NCBI GenBank assembly: GCA_018060185.1
Contig: JAGOWQ010000006.1
Location: forward strand, 16,816-80,815
Source of the DNA: Leptotrichiaceae bacterium
GTDB taxonomy: Bacteria; Fusobacteriota; Fusobacteriia; Fusobacteriales; Leptotrichiaceae
DNA: 64,000 bases
Direction: 5' to 3'
Below the pieces are notes generated by a model that was not told the origin of the DNA, ran no database searches, and saw only the letters and a list, made by a program, of their open reading frames with translations. Position numbers and translations under genes: made by a program. Below, one piece after another: positions 17,001 through 26,367 of the stretch (the stretch's first letter is position 1; the number at the start of each line of letters is the position of its first letter).

Positions 17001-20000
17001 TTATATATAGTCAGCTATATCAAGTAATTTATACGTATATCCCATACCTTCAAATATACCTTTTCTATAGATTATAGACCTGGAAGAAGTTTCTCCTAAA
17101 AATTTATCGGTTTTGTTTAACTCAATTATTATTTTTATATTTTCGCTATCTTTTTCTTTTATAGCATAATCAATGTTAAATCCTCCTATTTTATAATTTT
17201 TAATTATTTCATCATTTTCACTAATAAAAATCTCTTTTTTAATAATATTTACTATTTTTGTATCTTCTTTTTCTACTTTATCATAAGTTGCATTTATATT
17301 TTTCATCTTACTTTTGGATAATTTATTCAAAATAATATTTTCCATATCAATATTTTCACTTGATATAGATTTTGCATATGCTAAATATGCATAAAATATA
17401 CCTTTCCCGTTATTTCCATTTTTTGTTATTTCGTCTTCCCAAATATTAATATTTTCTTCTGGAATAGAAGTAAATACTACAAATTTATATTTTGCCCTTG
17501 TTACAAGAACATTTAACAATTTATAACCTTTTTCAGTGTTATTTAAAGGTCCAAAATTTTGAATAAATTTATCATCTTCATTTTTTCCAAAAGTAGTTGA
17601 AAGAATCATTATATCCCTTTCATCTCCTTGAACATTTTCAAGATTTTTAACAAAAAAATTGTTTTCAACTAAATCATTATATCTGTTTCTATTTCTTTCA
17701 TTATCATTATTATTTAAATATGAGTTTATTTTATCTAATATATTTTTTTTCTGTTCTAAATTTAATGTTACAATTCCTACGCTTAAAATTTTATTATCCA
17801 TTACTACATTATCACTAAATATATACTCCACAATTTTATCAGCTTCGTCATCATTTTTTCTTCCCGAATATTTTCCATTTATATCATAATATTCTATTGG
17901 CTTATATTCTTTTTTTGCAGGCATAGGAACAAGTCTTGATTCATAAAATGCAGCATTAGAGAAATTAATTAGCTTTGGGTGTTTAGACCTATAATGAAAA
18001 TCTAAATAAGACATATTCATATCACTATTTAAATTATTTGCATAATCAAGAAGAGATTCACTATCTGCAAGAAATAACATTTCATCATCAATATTTTCTG
18101 TATCTATTATGTTATTGCTATCCATTTCCATTCCAAAATAGTTTGACGGTGGCATTTGGTGAATGTCCCCTGAAACTATTTTATATTTTCCTCTCATTAA
18201 AGAAGGAAAAACTTCTTCTATTTTTAATTGACTAGCTTCATCGAATATAACTATATCAAAAAGTCCTTCTTCTAAAGGAAAAACCGAACTACATGTGTTA
18301 GGATCTGTCATTACAACAGGAAATATATTTTTGAAAAAAGAGCTATCTTTACATATAATTTCTCTCAATGTATTTATTTTACCGTATTTTGCATTTTTTC
18401 TTAGATTGTATAATACCTTTACTTCTTCAGATTGAGATAAATTTAATATGGCCCTTTTTCTAATTTCATGCCAATATTCTTTAATTCTATATTTTTGATT
18501 TTCTCTTATATACTTATCATGTTCGATTATTTTTTCTATATTTATTTTAAAATCACTATATTTATCTAATTTCAAATTACTACTCTGTATAATTGAATAA
18601 TTGTAAGAAGATATTAAAAATTCTTCTTTATTTTCTATTTTATTATCTTCAATATATTTTGAAAAATTATTTATAAAAGCTTCGTCTTCTTTGTTAATTT
18701 CAACTTCTTTTTTATAATTTATAAAAGTAGAAAATTCTTGCCTACTTTTTTCTATTTCACTTAGTATTTCATGAAACTGATTTAATTCTTCTAAATAGAT
18801 TTTATAGTCATATTTTGAAAAGTTTTTTTTAGTATATTTTTTATTAAATTCATCTATTTTAATACTTTTAAAACCTATATCCATCCATTTTGTCTTTATA
18901 TCTTTTAATTTATGATTGAATATAAAAAATAATGAAACTTTTAATTTATTAACACCTGAACAATCTTCAAATTTTGTTCCGTACTTATCTATTCCTTCTT
19001 CTATATAATTTATGATATTTTTAATATCTTCTGTAACTTCTATTATATCACTAAAAAATATTTCATAAGAAGAAATGTTTTTTAATTTTTCATTATATAT
19101 TTTTTCAAAATTTCTAAATTTTTCCATAGAACCTATTTTTTTAACTATTGCATTTAATAAATCAAGAATTTTATAAATGCCATTTATATTGATTTTTTCA
19201 GTATCAATAAAATAATATTCTTTATAATCTTTTCCATCTAAAAATTTTAAGACAATATTTTCCATTTTAGATTCTGTTTTAGACAAGGTATTTTCTAATA
19301 ATTTTTGATGATTTTTATATTTTTCTTTTAAATTTTTATACTCTGTTGAAGAATAAATATACTTATCTTTATCAAATTTGGAAAATTCAATTTTTTTATT
19401 AATATTTTCTTCAAATTCTCTTACTCTTTTAACTATATTTTTTCTATCAGAAGAAACATCACTTAAAATTGCTACAAAATCATCTAATTCCAATTCTACT
19501 AATTTTTCATATATTACATCAAGGGCAGTTTTCTTTTCACAAACTATAAGAATATTTGCTCCATTTTCTAAGCAATTTGTTATAATAGCTGATAATGTTT
19601 GGCTTTTACCTGTACCTGGTGGTCCTTGTATAATCTTATATTGATTATTTGTAAGTGTTTCAATAACATTTTGCTGACTTGAATCTGTTGAAATAGAAGT
19701 ATTCTTTATTAACTGAAAATCATCGACTTTTCCAACATTAAATTTATATTTATCAAAATTATCTTTTATAGTATTAAAATCCTGTATTATTCCTTCATTC
19801 TGTCTTTTAAAAAGGCCTAATACAGCACCTTGAAAAATATACGCTCCTTCTTCACCTTTTTTATTTATTTCTTCAACTGAATCTGGAAATTTTTCTAATT
19901 TAAATTCATTTATTTCAGATATATCTAACTTCATTTCATCTTTTAAATTTTCAATAATATTTTTTATATTTTCAAATGTAATTATACCTTCAGTTTTATT

Positions 20001-20519
20001 TATTTCATTTTCAAATATATTTAAAAAATTCATTTTATTTTCAGATAATAACTGAATTAACAGCACCTTATTTATTTTTACATCTGAATCTGCGTCTTTT
20101 GATATAATAAATTCATTTATATTTGTTTTTGATCTTTTTATATTAAGTTTCCATATAAATAACGGTGATTTCATAAAAGATTTTGTTTTACTACTTTGCT
20201 TAACAAAAATAGGATATCCAATAGAAAAACTGCTTATTCCTTCTTCTCTAAAAATATTAATTTCTTCATTGTATAAATATTGGATTTGTTTTTCTATTTT
20301 TTCATTTTTTTCCTCATTAGTCAATTTAATCTTTATTTCAAAACTATCTTTAGAAAATAAATTTTCAAAAAGTTTTTCAGAAAATTTTTCTTCAATTTTA
20401 TCTAATTCTAAAATATCTATTCTTGCTCTACGCCTAGCTGGAACAGCATTTAAATATATGCTCCTCATTGAATCTACATTTAACTTCTCTAATAATAAAT
20501 TGAAAAAATCTATATTCAT
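17001..20519 (-). CDS. Large SF1 (UPF1/DNA2-like) helicase with C-terminal nuclease-like domain
   Basis: A 1172-residue protein. The split helicase core has Walker A IIQGPPGTGKSQTLSA near residue 295, Walker B VIFDEASQLKIEEVFP near 757, QMPPSNYFG, LDFHYRSKHPKLINFSN near 845, VQGDERDIMILSTTFG near 966 and LLNVLVTRAKYKFVVF near 1000. A long coiled or helical insert (about 360-740) separates motifs I and II. The last 80 residues (IGGFNIDYAIKEKD, IIIELNK, YRKGIFEGMGYTYKLLDI) resemble the REase-like domain at the end of DUF4011-type helicases, with an atypical active-site spacing. No Shine-Dalgarno is visible close to the ATG. Role unknown; relatives occur in defence and DNA repair settings. Confidence 0.8.
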   Translation of the reverse strand: MNIDFFNLLLEKLNVDSMRSIYLNAVPARRRARIDILELDKIEEKFSEKLFENLFSKDSFEIKIKLTNEEKNEKIEKQIQYLYNEEINIFREEGISSFSIGYPIFVKQSSKTKSFMKSPLFIWKLNIKRSKTNINEFIISKDADSDVKINKVLLIQLLSENKMNFLNIFENEINKTEGIITFENIKNIIENLKDEMKLDISEINEFKLEKFPDSVEEINKKGEEGAYIFQGAVLGLFKRQNEGIIQDFNTIKDNFDKYKFNVGKVDDFQLIKNTSISTDSSQQNVIETLTNNQYKIIQGPPGTGKSQTLSAIITNCLENGANILIVCEKKTALDVIYEKLVELELDDFVAILSDVSSDRKNIVKRVREFEENINKKIEFSKFDKDKYIYSSTEYKNLKEKYKNHQKLLENTLSKTESKMENIVLKFLDGKDYKEYYFIDTEKININGIYKILDLLNAIVKKIGSMEKFRNFEKIYNEKLKNISSYEIFFSDIIEVTEDIKNIINYIEEGIDKYGTKFEDCSGVNKLKVSLFFIFNHKLKDIKTKWMDIGFKSIKIDEFNKKYTKKNFSKYDYKIYLEELNQFHEILSEIEKSRQEFSTFINYKKEVEINKEDEAFINNFSKYIEDNKIENKEEFLISSYNYSIIQSSNLKLDKYSDFKINIEKIIEHDKYIRENQKYRIKEYWHEIRKRAILNLSQSEEVKVLYNLRKNAKYGKINTLREIICKDSSFFKNIFPVVMTDPNTCSSVFPLEEGLFDIVIFDEASQLKIEEVFPSLMRGKYKIVSGDIHQMPPSNYFGMEMDSNNIIDTENIDDEMLFLADSESLLDYANNLNSDMNMSYLDFHYRSKHPKLINFSNAAFYESRLVPMPAKKEYKPIEYYDINGKYSGRKNDDEADKIVEYIFSDNVVMDNKILSVGIVTLNLEQKKNILDKINSYLNNNDNERNRNRYNDLVENNFFVKNLENVQGDERDIMILSTTFGKNEDDKFIQNFGPLNNTEKGYKLLNVLVTRAKYKFVVFTSIPEENINIWEDEITKNGNNGKGIFYAYLAYAKSISSENIDMENIILNKLSKSKMKNINATYDKVEKEDTKIVNIIKKEIFISENDEIIKNYKIGGFNIDYAIKEKDSENIKIIIELNKTDKFLGETSSRSIIYRKGIFEGMGYTYKLLDIADYI

Positions 20520-20638
20520 TAGTTATATTTGTATGATAGTATATAAAGAAAATTACATAATTACTTCATACTCTCCTTTCTTCTTAATTTATTATATTTA
20601 TTATATTTTTTAACTCATATTTTAACAATAATTTAAAC

Positions 20639-23083
20639 TTATTTTCTAAATGAATCTATTATATTTTTATCATTACTATGTAAAATTTTAACTTCATATG
20701 GTCTTAATATAGCACTTATTTTTCTTTCAGATATTGAATAAATTTCTTTAGTGTTCATTTCATTTTTATAAAAACCAAATAATTTCGGTACTAATAGATT
20801 AACAGGGTAAGAATCTGCACTATTATTAATTATAACTATTATAGATTCTTTGTTTTTATCAAAAATTTCATAACTTATAAAATCAACATTAGGTTTGTCA
20901 GGTGTTATATCCTTATTTTGATAAGTTTTAGCCTTTCTTTTCTCTTCATTTAAATAGTAGTCTATATCGGCATCGACTCTTGATTTTGTTTTAGGATCAG
21001 AATAAACTTCCAAAATACGAAATTCTCCATTTTTAAGTAAATTTTTATAATTTTTTCTGATTTTTAGTAAAGTTCTATAATGATTCTCTATTTCAGAATT
21101 TGAACTTACTGGATATGATATTACTTTATGAACTTCATCTATCTGAATATTTTTAGGTAATGAAGTTAATAATGATCTATATTTACTAATATCATCTGTT
21201 TCATTTTCATATGGTGAATAATCTTCCCATAACATTGGTTTTCTATTTCTAGGAGAATCTGCTCCCCACATTCCCTTTTCATCTCCATAATATATTACAG
21301 GAGTAGAAGGAAGCATCATTTGTACTGAAATTATTCTTTTCAATTTATTAACAGAATTTGTATCATATAAATCAGGACGTATATTTAAGTACCCTTGATT
21401 TGTCTGATTATTTCTATCAAACACTCTATTTGAATTTATAATTCCACTATAAATTCTATCTGTATCGAGCGAACCTAGATATATTTGTGTAGCATTAAAT
21501 CTTTCCTTTGTATATTTATTATACATTTCATTAAGTTTACTTGCAAATTCTACACCGTCTATTTTATAGTTAGAATTGTCATTTACTGTATATTTTATAA
21601 GATTATTTACGATATTGTAGTCAGTTCCACCATCATAAACTCCTTCTCTTACATCTTCATTTAATTTTAGAGAAAAATCTCCTAATATTAATAAATCTTT
21701 TTTTAATTTTTTTAAATTATCTGTAATTTTTACCAAACCTTTTTTATTTCTATCATCATAATAAACATATTTTATACCGTCAATTCCATCTTCTTCAATT
21801 CCAGATTTAATTTCCATATCAGGACCTAATATCCATTTTTTTAATGAATTTTCTATATATGAAGAAGTTTGTTCATTGGATAAATCAAGTATCATATCAT
21901 TATTATTTAAGTACCAATTTTTTTGAGATTCTAAATTAGCAAAAAACCTATTTGATGTTATATCTGGAGCTACTTCAAGGACTATTTTCAATCCATTAGC
22001 ATGTGCTTCTTTTATTAGACTTGCTAATTCTAAATCAGAATCTGTCCAAACCCATGTATTAATATCATTTAAATCCTCATTTAATAGATTTCTTTTAGTT
22101 TTAGGATTATAAATTAATAAATTAAGCTCTTTATCCCCATTGTTATTATGAACTTTTCCTTTTATGGAAAGTCCTTTTTGAGTTCCAGTCTGTTCAATAT
22201 TTCCAAAATACGGATCAACATGATTAAAATATATTGTATCGTATTTATGATTGGAAAGAGAATAAAAAGGTGAGGATATAACTATATATTCTACTCCAAG
22301 TTCTTTTAAATATCCTATTTTTTCTTTTATTCCTTGTAAATCTCCACCATAATATCTAGTATAGTTTCTTACTTCATTTAATGCATTTTCTTCCCACGTA
22401 TTCCTAGTTTCATAATTACTATTCCACTCGTTAACTGAAAATTCAGGATTACTTTCATCACCCCATATGGCTGCAACTAAATCTTTTTTTTGAGTTCCAG
22501 ATCTCAAAGCACCACTTGGAGGAGAAAAATCATCTGTTCCAAACTCATTAAATAGAGGGTCATTATCAACATTTCCATTCCTAAAAGTATCAATATATAT
22601 TTGATATCCAACAGAACTTTTCGCCCATTCAGGAATATTAGTTAGATTTTTAGATATCTCATAAGAAAATCTTTTTATTTTACTTTCCTCTGTTTCTAAA
22701 TTTTTTCCTAAGTAATATTTAAGTTTATTATCTGTTATTTTAAAATAATAAGTAAAATTACCCTTTGGAACCTCTGCTGTAAATATTTCGTCTCCGCCGT
22801 AATTTCCTATGCTTTTCATAATTTTTTTACTATTTCCATATATAAGTTCCACAGAATACACATCATTATTTTTAGTTTTCATAAATATTTTCACATTTTT
22901 ATCATCTTCAGAACGAAACTCTGAAGTTTCTTCATGATATAATGAATTTAAATCTATATAGTTATCATCTCTTTGACTATATTTAGAAAGATTTCCTACA
23001 TTTCTATCCTCTTTGGAATATGAAAATACAGATATAGAAACTATTAATAATAATATTGTAATTTTTTTATTAAATAAAATCAT
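20639..23083 (-). CDS. Secreted GH13 (alpha-amylase-like) protein, probably catalytically inactive
   Basis: An 814-residue exported protein with a signal peptide (residues 1-23), an N-terminal CBM48-like beta domain and an amylase barrel resembling neopullulanases (YYGGDLQGIKEKIGYLKELG, YYGDEKGMWGADSPRNRKPM). The four GH13 regions are degraded: region I reads VLEVAPDITS instead of VFNH; region II reads DGIKYV where DGFRLD is usual, so the nucleophile Asp is Val; region III reads LGDFS where the acid Glu is expected; region IV reads LGSLDTDRI, losing His. The barrel frame is otherwise intact. A glycan-binding or structural role is inferred. Its start overlaps comF by 4 bases. Confidence 0.8.
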   Translation of the reverse strand: MILFNKKITILLLIVSISVFSYSKEDRNVGNLSKYSQRDDNYIDLNSLYHEETSEFRSEDDKNVKIFMKTKNNDVYSVELIYGNSKKIMKSIGNYGGDEIFTAEVPKGNFTYYFKITDNKLKYYLGKNLETEESKIKRFSYEISKNLTNIPEWAKSSVGYQIYIDTFRNGNVDNDPLFNEFGTDDFSPPSGALRSGTQKKDLVAAIWGDESNPEFSVNEWNSNYETRNTWEENALNEVRNYTRYYGGDLQGIKEKIGYLKELGVEYIVISSPFYSLSNHKYDTIYFNHVDPYFGNIEQTGTQKGLSIKGKVHNNNGDKELNLLIYNPKTKRNLLNEDLNDINTWVWTDSDLELASLIKEAHANGLKIVLEVAPDITSNRFFANLESQKNWYLNNNDMILDLSNEQTSSYIENSLKKWILGPDMEIKSGIEEDGIDGIKYVYYDDRNKKGLVKITDNLKKLKKDLLILGDFSLKLNEDVREGVYDGGTDYNIVNNLIKYTVNDNSNYKIDGVEFASKLNEMYNKYTKERFNATQIYLGSLDTDRIYSGIINSNRVFDRNNQTNQGYLNIRPDLYDTNSVNKLKRIISVQMMLPSTPVIYYGDEKGMWGADSPRNRKPMLWEDYSPYENETDDISKYRSLLTSLPKNIQIDEVHKVISYPVSSNSEIENHYRTLLKIRKNYKNLLKNGEFRILEVYSDPKTKSRVDADIDYYLNEEKRKAKTYQNKDITPDKPNVDFISYEIFDKNKESIIVIINNSADSYPVNLLVPKLFGFYKNEMNTKEIYSISERKISAILRPYEVKILHSNDKNIIDSFRK

Positions 23084-23802
23084 ATTTCTCCCTTACTTAT
23101 TTTAATCTCTTTTGCAGCTGCTAAACAAAATACTATAATTTCAGTTTTTTGATTATTTGAAGAATTTAAAATACTATTTTTTATCTCTCTCAATGTTGAG
23201 CCTGTCGTTATAATATCATCTACTAATAATATTTTTTTGTTTTTCAAATCAATTTTTTTATTTATATAAAAACTCCCCTTTATATTTTTTTCTCTAAGTT
23301 TTTCATCAAGTAGTTTATGCATTTTACTAGTATTTTTTATTCTTTTTAATTTTATATAATTAATATTTAATTTATTTAAAATTTCATCTACTTGATTGAA
23401 TCCTCTTTCATTCATTCTTTTTTTACTTATAGGAACACTCACAACAACATCTATTTTTTCATTTTTCATAATAAATTCAAATTCTTCTTTTATTAACTTA
23501 ACAATTAGTTTTGATAATATAATTTTTCTTTTATATTTATATGAAAATATAAGTTTCTTGAATTCATTATTATAATCCCAAACATAATATATATTATTAA
23601 TTCTTCTCAACTTTTTTAAATCATAAAGAATTTTTTCAGTTTCTCTAGATACAATATCATACTCAACTAATTCCTTTCCAGAAATTATATCTTTATTTTT
23701 AAATAATATTCCTTTTAAGTCAATGAGAATCTTATCAATAATTTTTAATAGGTTTTTTATTTTTCTCAAGAACTTTTGTTGAGTATGTTTCAGTATATCC
23801 AC
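23080..23802 (-). CDS. comF: ComF-family phosphoribosyltransferase-like protein
   Basis: ComF/GntX family, linked to DNA uptake or amidophosphoribosyl chemistry. The PRPP-loop motif ILLVDDIITTGSTLREI is at about residues 192-208 and VPISKKRMNERGFNQ at about 122-136, both typical. The usual N-terminal zinc ribbon is missing from this chain but a zinc-ribbon protein is encoded immediately upstream in another frame, overlapping by 68 bases. The given start (GTG 23802) has no clear ribosome-binding site, and the true start may be internal (TTG 23769). Confidence 0.8.
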   Translation of the reverse strand: MDILKHTQQKFLRKIKNLLKIIDKILIDLKGILFKNKDIISGKELVEYDIVSRETEKILYDLKKLRRINNIYYVWDYNNEFKKLIFSYKYKRKIILSKLIVKLIKEEFEFIMKNEKIDVVVSVPISKKRMNERGFNQVDEILNKLNINYIKLKRIKNTSKMHKLLDEKLREKNIKGSFYINKKIDLKNKKILLVDDIITTGSTLREIKNSILNSSNNQKTEIIVFCLAAAKEIKISKGEI

Positions 23803-23935
23803 AATTTTGACATATTTTCAAATAAAATGTATCGAGAGATATTTTTGTTCCCGTTAAAGTTTTTGTTGGGAGAGCTATTGTTTTAATTTCGCATAATGTT
23901 GAACTACACTTAAAACATTTTTCCATATTTTTCAT
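23735..23935 (-). CDS. Small zinc-ribbon protein
   Basis: A 66-residue protein with CFKCSSTLC and later CQNCGYTETYS, giving four zinc ligands, resembling nucleic-acid-linked zinc ribbons of the YgiT/PF type. AGGTG precedes the ATG by 5 bases, so this frame is probably translated. It overlaps the start of comF, which in most bacteria carries its own zinc ribbon, suggesting that the two may act together or derive from a split gene. Confidence 0.7.
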   Translation of the reverse strand: MKNMEKCFKCSSTLCEIKTIALPTKTLTGTKISLDTFYLKICQNCGYTETYSTKVLEKNKKPIKNY

Positions 23936-23944
23936 TTTTTCACC

Positions 23945-24313
23945 TCAAAATGCATTTTTTATCCAATTAATAACCATTTTTTCATTAATTTTATTTTTTG
24001 TAATTCCAATAATATCGTATCTTACACTATTTTTCCATTTATTTTTTGAGAGATAAATCTTTGAGCTCATGACTATTCTATCAATTTTTTTATTATCTAT
24101 AACTTCCAAAGGATCTCCATAGTTACTATTTTTCCTATATTTAACTTCAATAAATATTAAAGTTTTAGTATTTTTTTCTAAAAAAATAAGATCTATTTCG
24201 CCATATTTTGTATAATAATTTTGAAAAATAAATTCTAAATTATTAGATATTAGATATTCTTTTGCTATTTTTTCACCCTCAAACCCTATGTCCCTTTTAC
24301 TTTTATTTAAAAT
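23945..24313 (-). CDS. YraN-family (UPF0102) nuclease-like protein with noncanonical start
   Basis: Reading the minus strand gives an open frame whose product contains DIGFEGEKIAKEYL near the N-terminus, YYTKYGEIDLIFLEK, and LIFIEVKYRKNSNYGDP, the Asp and Glu-x-Lys signature of the restriction-endonuclease-like YraN family. About 122 residues is the family length. There is no ATG, GTG or TTG in a sensible position. The only candidates are ATT codons, the best at 24311-24313, 8 bases after GAGGAG. The frame overlaps the end of rnhB by a few bases. Cellular role of the family is poorly known. Confidence 0.75.
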   Translation of the reverse strand: MLNKSKRDIGFEGEKIAKEYLISNNLEFIFQNYYTKYGEIDLIFLEKNTKTLIFIEVKYRKNSNYGDPLEVIDNKKIDRIVMSSKIYLSKNKWKNSVRYDIIGITKNKINEKMVINWIKNAF

Positions 24314-24972
24314 ATTTTCATCTCCTCTTCCTTTAATATATTTTTCAAAAAACTCTTTCTATGATGTTCACACGGTCCATTTTCAATAATGGATTCTCTA
24401 TGAATTTTTGTTCCATATCCTTTATGTTTTTCAAACTGATATACTGGATATTTACTTCCTATTTCTTTCATTATAGCATCTCTTGTAACTTTAGCTATAA
24501 TTGAGGCTGACGCAATAGAAAGAGATTTACCATCTCCTTTTATAACACATTTTTGTGGTTCATTATATCCTTTTATTTCATGATTACCATCAACTAAGGT
24601 CAATTCATAACGTATATTTAACTTTTTTAATTTTATTTCCTGTATAGCTCTTTTCATTGCTAAAAATGTTGCATTTAATATATTTATATCGTCTATTTCT
24701 CTTTCATTTGCAACTCCAACTCCAACTATACACTTTTCCATTATTATATTATAAAGCTTATTTCTTTTCTTTTCTGAAAGTTTTTTTGAATCATTAATTT
24801 CATCTAATTCTTCAAAATACTTAGGTATAATGACTGCACCTGCAACAACAGGACCAGCTAAAGGACCTCTTCCTGCTTCGTCAACACCTAATATTACCTT
24901 TCTGTATTCTTCATCAAATTCTTTTAATGTTTTTATATTTTCTACAAATATGTTTTCAATTTTATCATTCAT
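24307..24972 (-). CDS. rnhB: Ribonuclease HII
   Basis: Removes RNA from RNA-DNA hybrids and single ribonucleotides. GVDEAGRGPLAGPVVAGAV holds the first two acidic residues, and IIAKVTRDAIM and YGTKIH are present. The start is uncertain: ATG at 24970-24972 (MNDKIENIF) leaves a normal gap after the pseudouridine synthase gene, while an upstream in-frame extension of about 17 residues would overlap it. It ends inside the YraN frame. Confidence 0.93.
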   Translation of the reverse strand: MNDKIENIFVENIKTLKEFDEEYRKVILGVDEAGRGPLAGPVVAGAVIIPKYFEELDEINDSKKLSEKKRNKLYNIIMEKCIVGVGVANEREIDDINILNATFLAMKRAIQEIKLKKLNIRYELTLVDGNHEIKGYNEPQKCVIKGDGKSLSIASASIIAKVTRDAIMKEIGSKYPVYQFEKHKGYGTKIHRESIIENGPCEHHRKSFLKNILKEEEMKIF

Positions 24973-25000
24973 TTTATCACTTTCTTCTATATCATTAAAA

Positions 25001-25906
25001 TTATAATTTCTTATCATTATCAAAAGGAAAATAAAGTTTTGTTTTTTTTAGAGACTCTAACATATCTTCAGGTATCTCTCCGATAAAATTCATCATTTTT
25101 TTTGTTACAGGATGAAGAAAAGAAAGTTTATAAGCATGAAGCATCTGCCTTTTTTCGCTATCTGGTCTTCCGTAAGTACTATCCCCTAGTATTGGATATC
25201 CCAAATATTTCATATGTACTCTTATTTGATGTGTTCTTCCAGTTTCAATTTTAACTTCAACTAAACTGAAAAGATCATTTTGTAGAATCACTTCATAATT
25301 TGTTATTGCTAATTTCCCTTTAATTTTATCTTCGATTACTCTCATTTTTTTTCTATCATTATTGTCTCTTCCAATTTGTGTTACTATTTTACCATTTTTC
25401 TTATTAAGTTTTCCTTTAAGGATAGCAATATAAGTTTTTTTAATTTCTTTATTTTGAAACATTTTTGTAAGTTCTGTATGAGCTTTGTCATTTTTTGCTA
25501 TTATTAAAAGGCCACTTGTATCCTTATCAAGTCTATGAACTATACCAGGTCTTAGTTCTCCGTTTATTCCTGAAAGATCTTTAATATGATACATAATAGC
25601 ATTTACAAGTGTTCCTGAAAAATGCCCATGTGCAGGATGAACAACAAGTCCAGGTTGTTTATTTATAACTGCTATATCTTTATCCTCATATATAATATTT
25701 ATACTTATATTCTCAGGTTTTAATTCCATTTCTTGTATTTTTGGTATTATTATCTCTACTTTATCTTCTTCTTCTAATTTATAAGATGACTTTATTTTTT
25801 TACCATTTACTGTTATCATACCATCTTTTATTAATTGTTGTATTCTTGTTCTAGTTAACTCAGTCTCTTTAGATAGAAATACGTCGATTCTCTCATCTTT
25901 TTTCAT
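25001..25906 (-). CDS. RluA/RluD-family rRNA pseudouridine synthase
   Basis: N-terminal S4 RNA-binding domain (residues 1-60, FLSKETELTRTRIQQLIKDG) followed by the catalytic domain with GIVHRLDKDTSGLLIIAK, whose Asp is the nucleophile. Length 301 matches RluD (23S rRNA helix 69) best, but RluC or RluA-type targets cannot be excluded. AAGG and a 15-base gap separate it from the upstream HD gene. Confidence 0.92.
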   Translation of the reverse strand: MKKDERIDVFLSKETELTRTRIQQLIKDGMITVNGKKIKSSYKLEEEDKVEIIIPKIQEMELKPENISINIIYEDKDIAVINKQPGLVVHPAHGHFSGTLVNAIMYHIKDLSGINGELRPGIVHRLDKDTSGLLIIAKNDKAHTELTKMFQNKEIKKTYIAILKGKLNKKNGKIVTQIGRDNNDRKKMRVIEDKIKGKLAITNYEVILQNDLFSLVEVKIETGRTHQIRVHMKYLGYPILGDSTYGRPDSEKRQMLHAYKLSFLHPVTKKMMNFIGEIPEDMLESLKKTKLYFPFDNDKKL

Positions 25907-25921
25907 TTTTCACCTTTTCAT

Positions 25922-26338
25922 TTAACTTTCATCATCACATTTTCTAAAAATCTCCATTTCTTTAGAATAATTTTTTTTATGATGATTTTTTATTAAAATC
26001 GCCAATTCTTTATCAATATTTTTTAATTTTTCATATCCTTTTTCTTCATGATTTATAATTTTTGTTTTAAAACCTAATTTATGTAAAACTCTCGTTATAA
26101 AGCAAACTTTTCCTTTTCCACAGTCATGTAAAAGAGCCATTTTCAAGTATATTGCATCATATTTTAAAAATGTATTTTTCATTTTTTTATATACTTCTAA
26201 TGAATGATATCTATCGTATTTTCCCATTTCTAAAAAATATTCTTTTTCCTTTGTGGACAAAAAACTAAGTCCTTCTATTTGAATATTTTCATCTATTTTA
26301 GGAAAAAAAAATTCTATAAATTTTTTTATAAAATACAT
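25922..26338 (-). CDS. Small HD-domain hydrolase
   Basis: A 138-residue protein with an HD metal-hydrolase fold: YHSLEVYKKM (first His), ALLHDCGKGKV (His-Asp pair) and IKNHHKKNY. Proteins of this size and context are often putative nucleotidases or phosphohydrolases. Substrate unknown. It belongs to the long operon running from gph to the GH13 gene. Confidence 0.8.
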   Translation of the reverse strand: MYFIKKFIEFFFPKIDENIQIEGLSFLSTKEKEYFLEMGKYDRYHSLEVYKKMKNTFLKYDAIYLKMALLHDCGKGKVCFITRVLHKLGFKTKIINHEEKGYEKLKNIDKELAILIKNHHKKNYSKEMEIFRKCDDES

Positions 26339-26367
26339 TAAATCTCCTTTTAATTTATTTATATTTT

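Noticed and set aside
23945..24313. YraN as a pseudogene
   Set aside because: The frame is open over the whole family length with conserved catalytic residues; only the start codon is unusual.
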